Origin: Armatimonadota bacterium
GTDB taxonomy: Bacteria > Armatimonadota > Fervidibacteria > Fervidibacterales > Fervidibacteraceae
Direction of reading: 5' to 3'
DNA length: 5,483 nucleotides
Assembly (NCBI GenBank): GCA_026419315.1
Contig: JANZZQ010000082.1
Coordinates: forward strand, 1 to 5,483
Of this stretch, positions 4,424 through 5,483 are shown in pieces. The translations under genes were made by a program, and so were the position numbers. The notes below the pieces were generated by a model that did no database searches, was not told the DNA's origin, and was given only the letters and a program-made list of their open reading frames with translations. Positions within the stretch are counted from its first letter, which is position 1. Every line of letters starts with the position of its first letter.

Positions 4424-5483
4424 TCAGCCTCCGTTCCATTCACTTGGTCGCCAGACATCGGTGACGGGCTCGCGGAGCAAGGACAAGCGGGCAACTTTTG
4501 CCCTCGTTGCGACTGGCAACGGTAAATCTTCCAACTGCCTCAAAACCTCAGAGGCTTGCAAAATCAGCCTTTGCAAATCACCTTCGTCGCTTCCGCTCCT
4601 TTCAACGAGCATTTGCCAATCCCACTTGCCTTCTGCCCACCTGAAGACCGCCGCTGCTTTTCTGTTTGCGTCGCTCCAATGTTCTCCTTCAAACTCCTCG
4701 GAAAAACGCGACGGTTCAAGTTTGTGCTTCTCCTCAAGTTCCTCCAGCTCGTAAACTAACCACCAAAGTGGCTCGAGGTTGATGCGAGCGACTGGATAGC
4801 GAGGAGAGCGTTCGGTTGTGAACGCGGCAGCCCAACCCGCCAATTCCTCCGGCGGCATAGTGTCCATCAAGCCTTGCCTAACTGCTTCAACAATGAACAA
4901 CGACCGTTCGTGCCTGATAAGCAATCCCCACTCGCCGATGATAGTCGGACGCCAGTTTTCGTCGAGATAGCCCAATTCTTGAAGCAAACTTGAGCGTCGC
5001 TTGAATTCGGTGCGCAACTCTTGACGAACTGCTCTCGCTTTTCTGTGGCTCCTCCGTGCCATTTGGTAAACGGCGAAACTCTTGTCCAAAACTGTCAAGG
5101 CGTCTTCGTAGCCCATCGTTGCCAACAAGTTCAGCACCTGGTAGTATTGGACCCGGAAAGCGGAACGCAAATCCTCAGGTTCGCTTTCAACCAACTCTCG
5201 TGCCCGCTCGAAATCTCGCGGATGTCTCGGAATGATGAGGACAAACCCGACTTTGTCTTTCCCACGCCTACCTGCGCGACCGGTCATCTGGTGGAATTCA
5301 AGAGCTGTCAAGGTTCGCTCCCCTTTCTCATCGCGAACCCTCAAAGTTGGCAAGACAACGGTTCTTGCAGGGACATCAAGACCAGCAGCCAAAGTTGTGG
5401 TTGCGAAAACTGCCCGCACCAAACCAGCCCTCAACATCCTCTCAACGGCGATTTTCCACGCTGTCAGGTGACCAGCATGGTGG
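4424..5483 (-). CDS. Ski2/Mtr4-like superfamily 2 helicase, C-terminal part (5' end beyond window)
   Basis: An ATP-dependent nucleic-acid helicase, probably acting on RNA in processing or decay. The frame stays open to the right edge and reads HHAGHLTAWKIAVER before the first internal ATG (5435-5437), so that ATG is not the real start. About 352 C-terminal residues are visible. In fragment numbering: the HHAGH motif of Ski2-like enzymes (1-5); motif V FATTTLAAGLDVPARTVV (26-43); motif VI QMTGRAGRRG (65-74); the family segment FRVQYYQVLNLL (about 109-120); and a helical C-terminus (about 195-325) with RWAEGKWDW and EGDLQRLILQASEVLRQL, which resembles a DSHCT domain. The Walker A and DEAD/DEVH-box motifs lie outside the window. 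Many bacterial and eukaryotic relatives have Glu and Asn in motif V (ATETLA-G-N-PA) where this protein has Thr and Asp. It is followed by an RNA methyltransferase gene, which suits an RNA role. HelY-like DNA/RNA helicase is the main alternative label. Confidence 0.92.
   Translation of the reverse strand, partial: HHAGHLTAWKIAVERMLRAGLVRAVFATTTLAAGLDVPARTVVLPTLRVRDEKGERTLTALEFHQMTGRAGRRGKDKVGFVLIIPRHPRDFERARELVESEPEDLRSAFRVQYYQVLNLLATMGYEDALTVLDKSFAVYQMARRSHRKARAVRQELRTEFKRRSSLLQELGYLDENWRPTIIGEWGLLIRHERSLFIVEAVRQGLMDTMPPEELAGWAAAFTTERSPRYPVARINLEPLWWLVYELEELEEKHKLEPSRFSEEFEGEHWSDANRKAAAVFRWAEGKWDWQMLVERSGSDEGDLQRLILQASEVLRQLEDLPLPVATRAKVARLSLLREPVTDVWRPSEWNGG

Noticed and set aside
4302..5471. 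Plus-strand frames within the helicase gene (4302-4754, 4556-4759, 5232-5471)
   Set aside because: Antisense to conserved helicase sequence; serine-rich or unrecognisable products.
1..5483. CRISPR arrays, tRNA or rRNA genes, insertion sequences, phage or defence genes
   Set aside because: No regularly spaced repeats, cloverleaf, rRNA-like sequence, transposase, integrase or defence-family motifs were seen on either strand.

Overview
The window looks like the left end of a contig from a bacterial genome or metagenome bin. Bases 1-19 are identical to the Tn5 mosaic-end (Nextera-type) library adapter, so the biological sequence starts at base 20. The genes are ordinary bacterial housekeeping-type genes with Shine-Dalgarno sites, sigma70-type promoters and a strong hairpin terminator. 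Base composition is roughly balanced. The lineage cannot be fixed from this sequence. The gene styles would suit a deep-branching, possibly thermophilic Terrabacteria-like group such as Armatimonadota, but this is a guess.

Layout, left to right: (1) the last 23 codons of an unidentified plus-strand gene (20-92); (2) a bidirectional intrinsic terminator (127-157) serving that gene and the convergent gene on its right; (3) a minus-strand sigma70-family sigma factor (187-1593) with its own promoter (1680-1708); (4) a minus-strand pyrimidine-nucleoside phosphorylase (1745-3040) with a near-consensus promoter (3090-3118) and an inverted repeat upstream of it; (5) about 660 bases without a confident gene (3119-3778), holding several short hairpins and one doubtful plus-strand reading frame; (6) a minus-strand SpoU/TrmH-family RNA 2'-O-ribose methyltransferase (3779-4309); (7) the C-terminal part of a minus-strand Ski2/Mtr4-like helicase (4424-5483) that runs off the right edge.

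The four main genes read leftwards. The helicase and methyltransferase both act on RNA and are 114 bases apart, so they may be co-transcribed. The phosphorylase (nucleoside salvage) and sigma factor each have their own promoter. No terminator is visible between those two, so read-through from the phosphorylase gene into the sigma gene is possible. No novel multi-gene system is evident. The most unusual object is the sigma factor. It has the region 2-4 framework of a primary or group 2 sigma, but it lacks two aromatic residues and a threonine used to read and melt the -10 element. It also has a Glu-to-Gln change in the -35 recognition helix, a long acidic N-terminus and about 95 residues inserted between regions 1.2 and 2.1.
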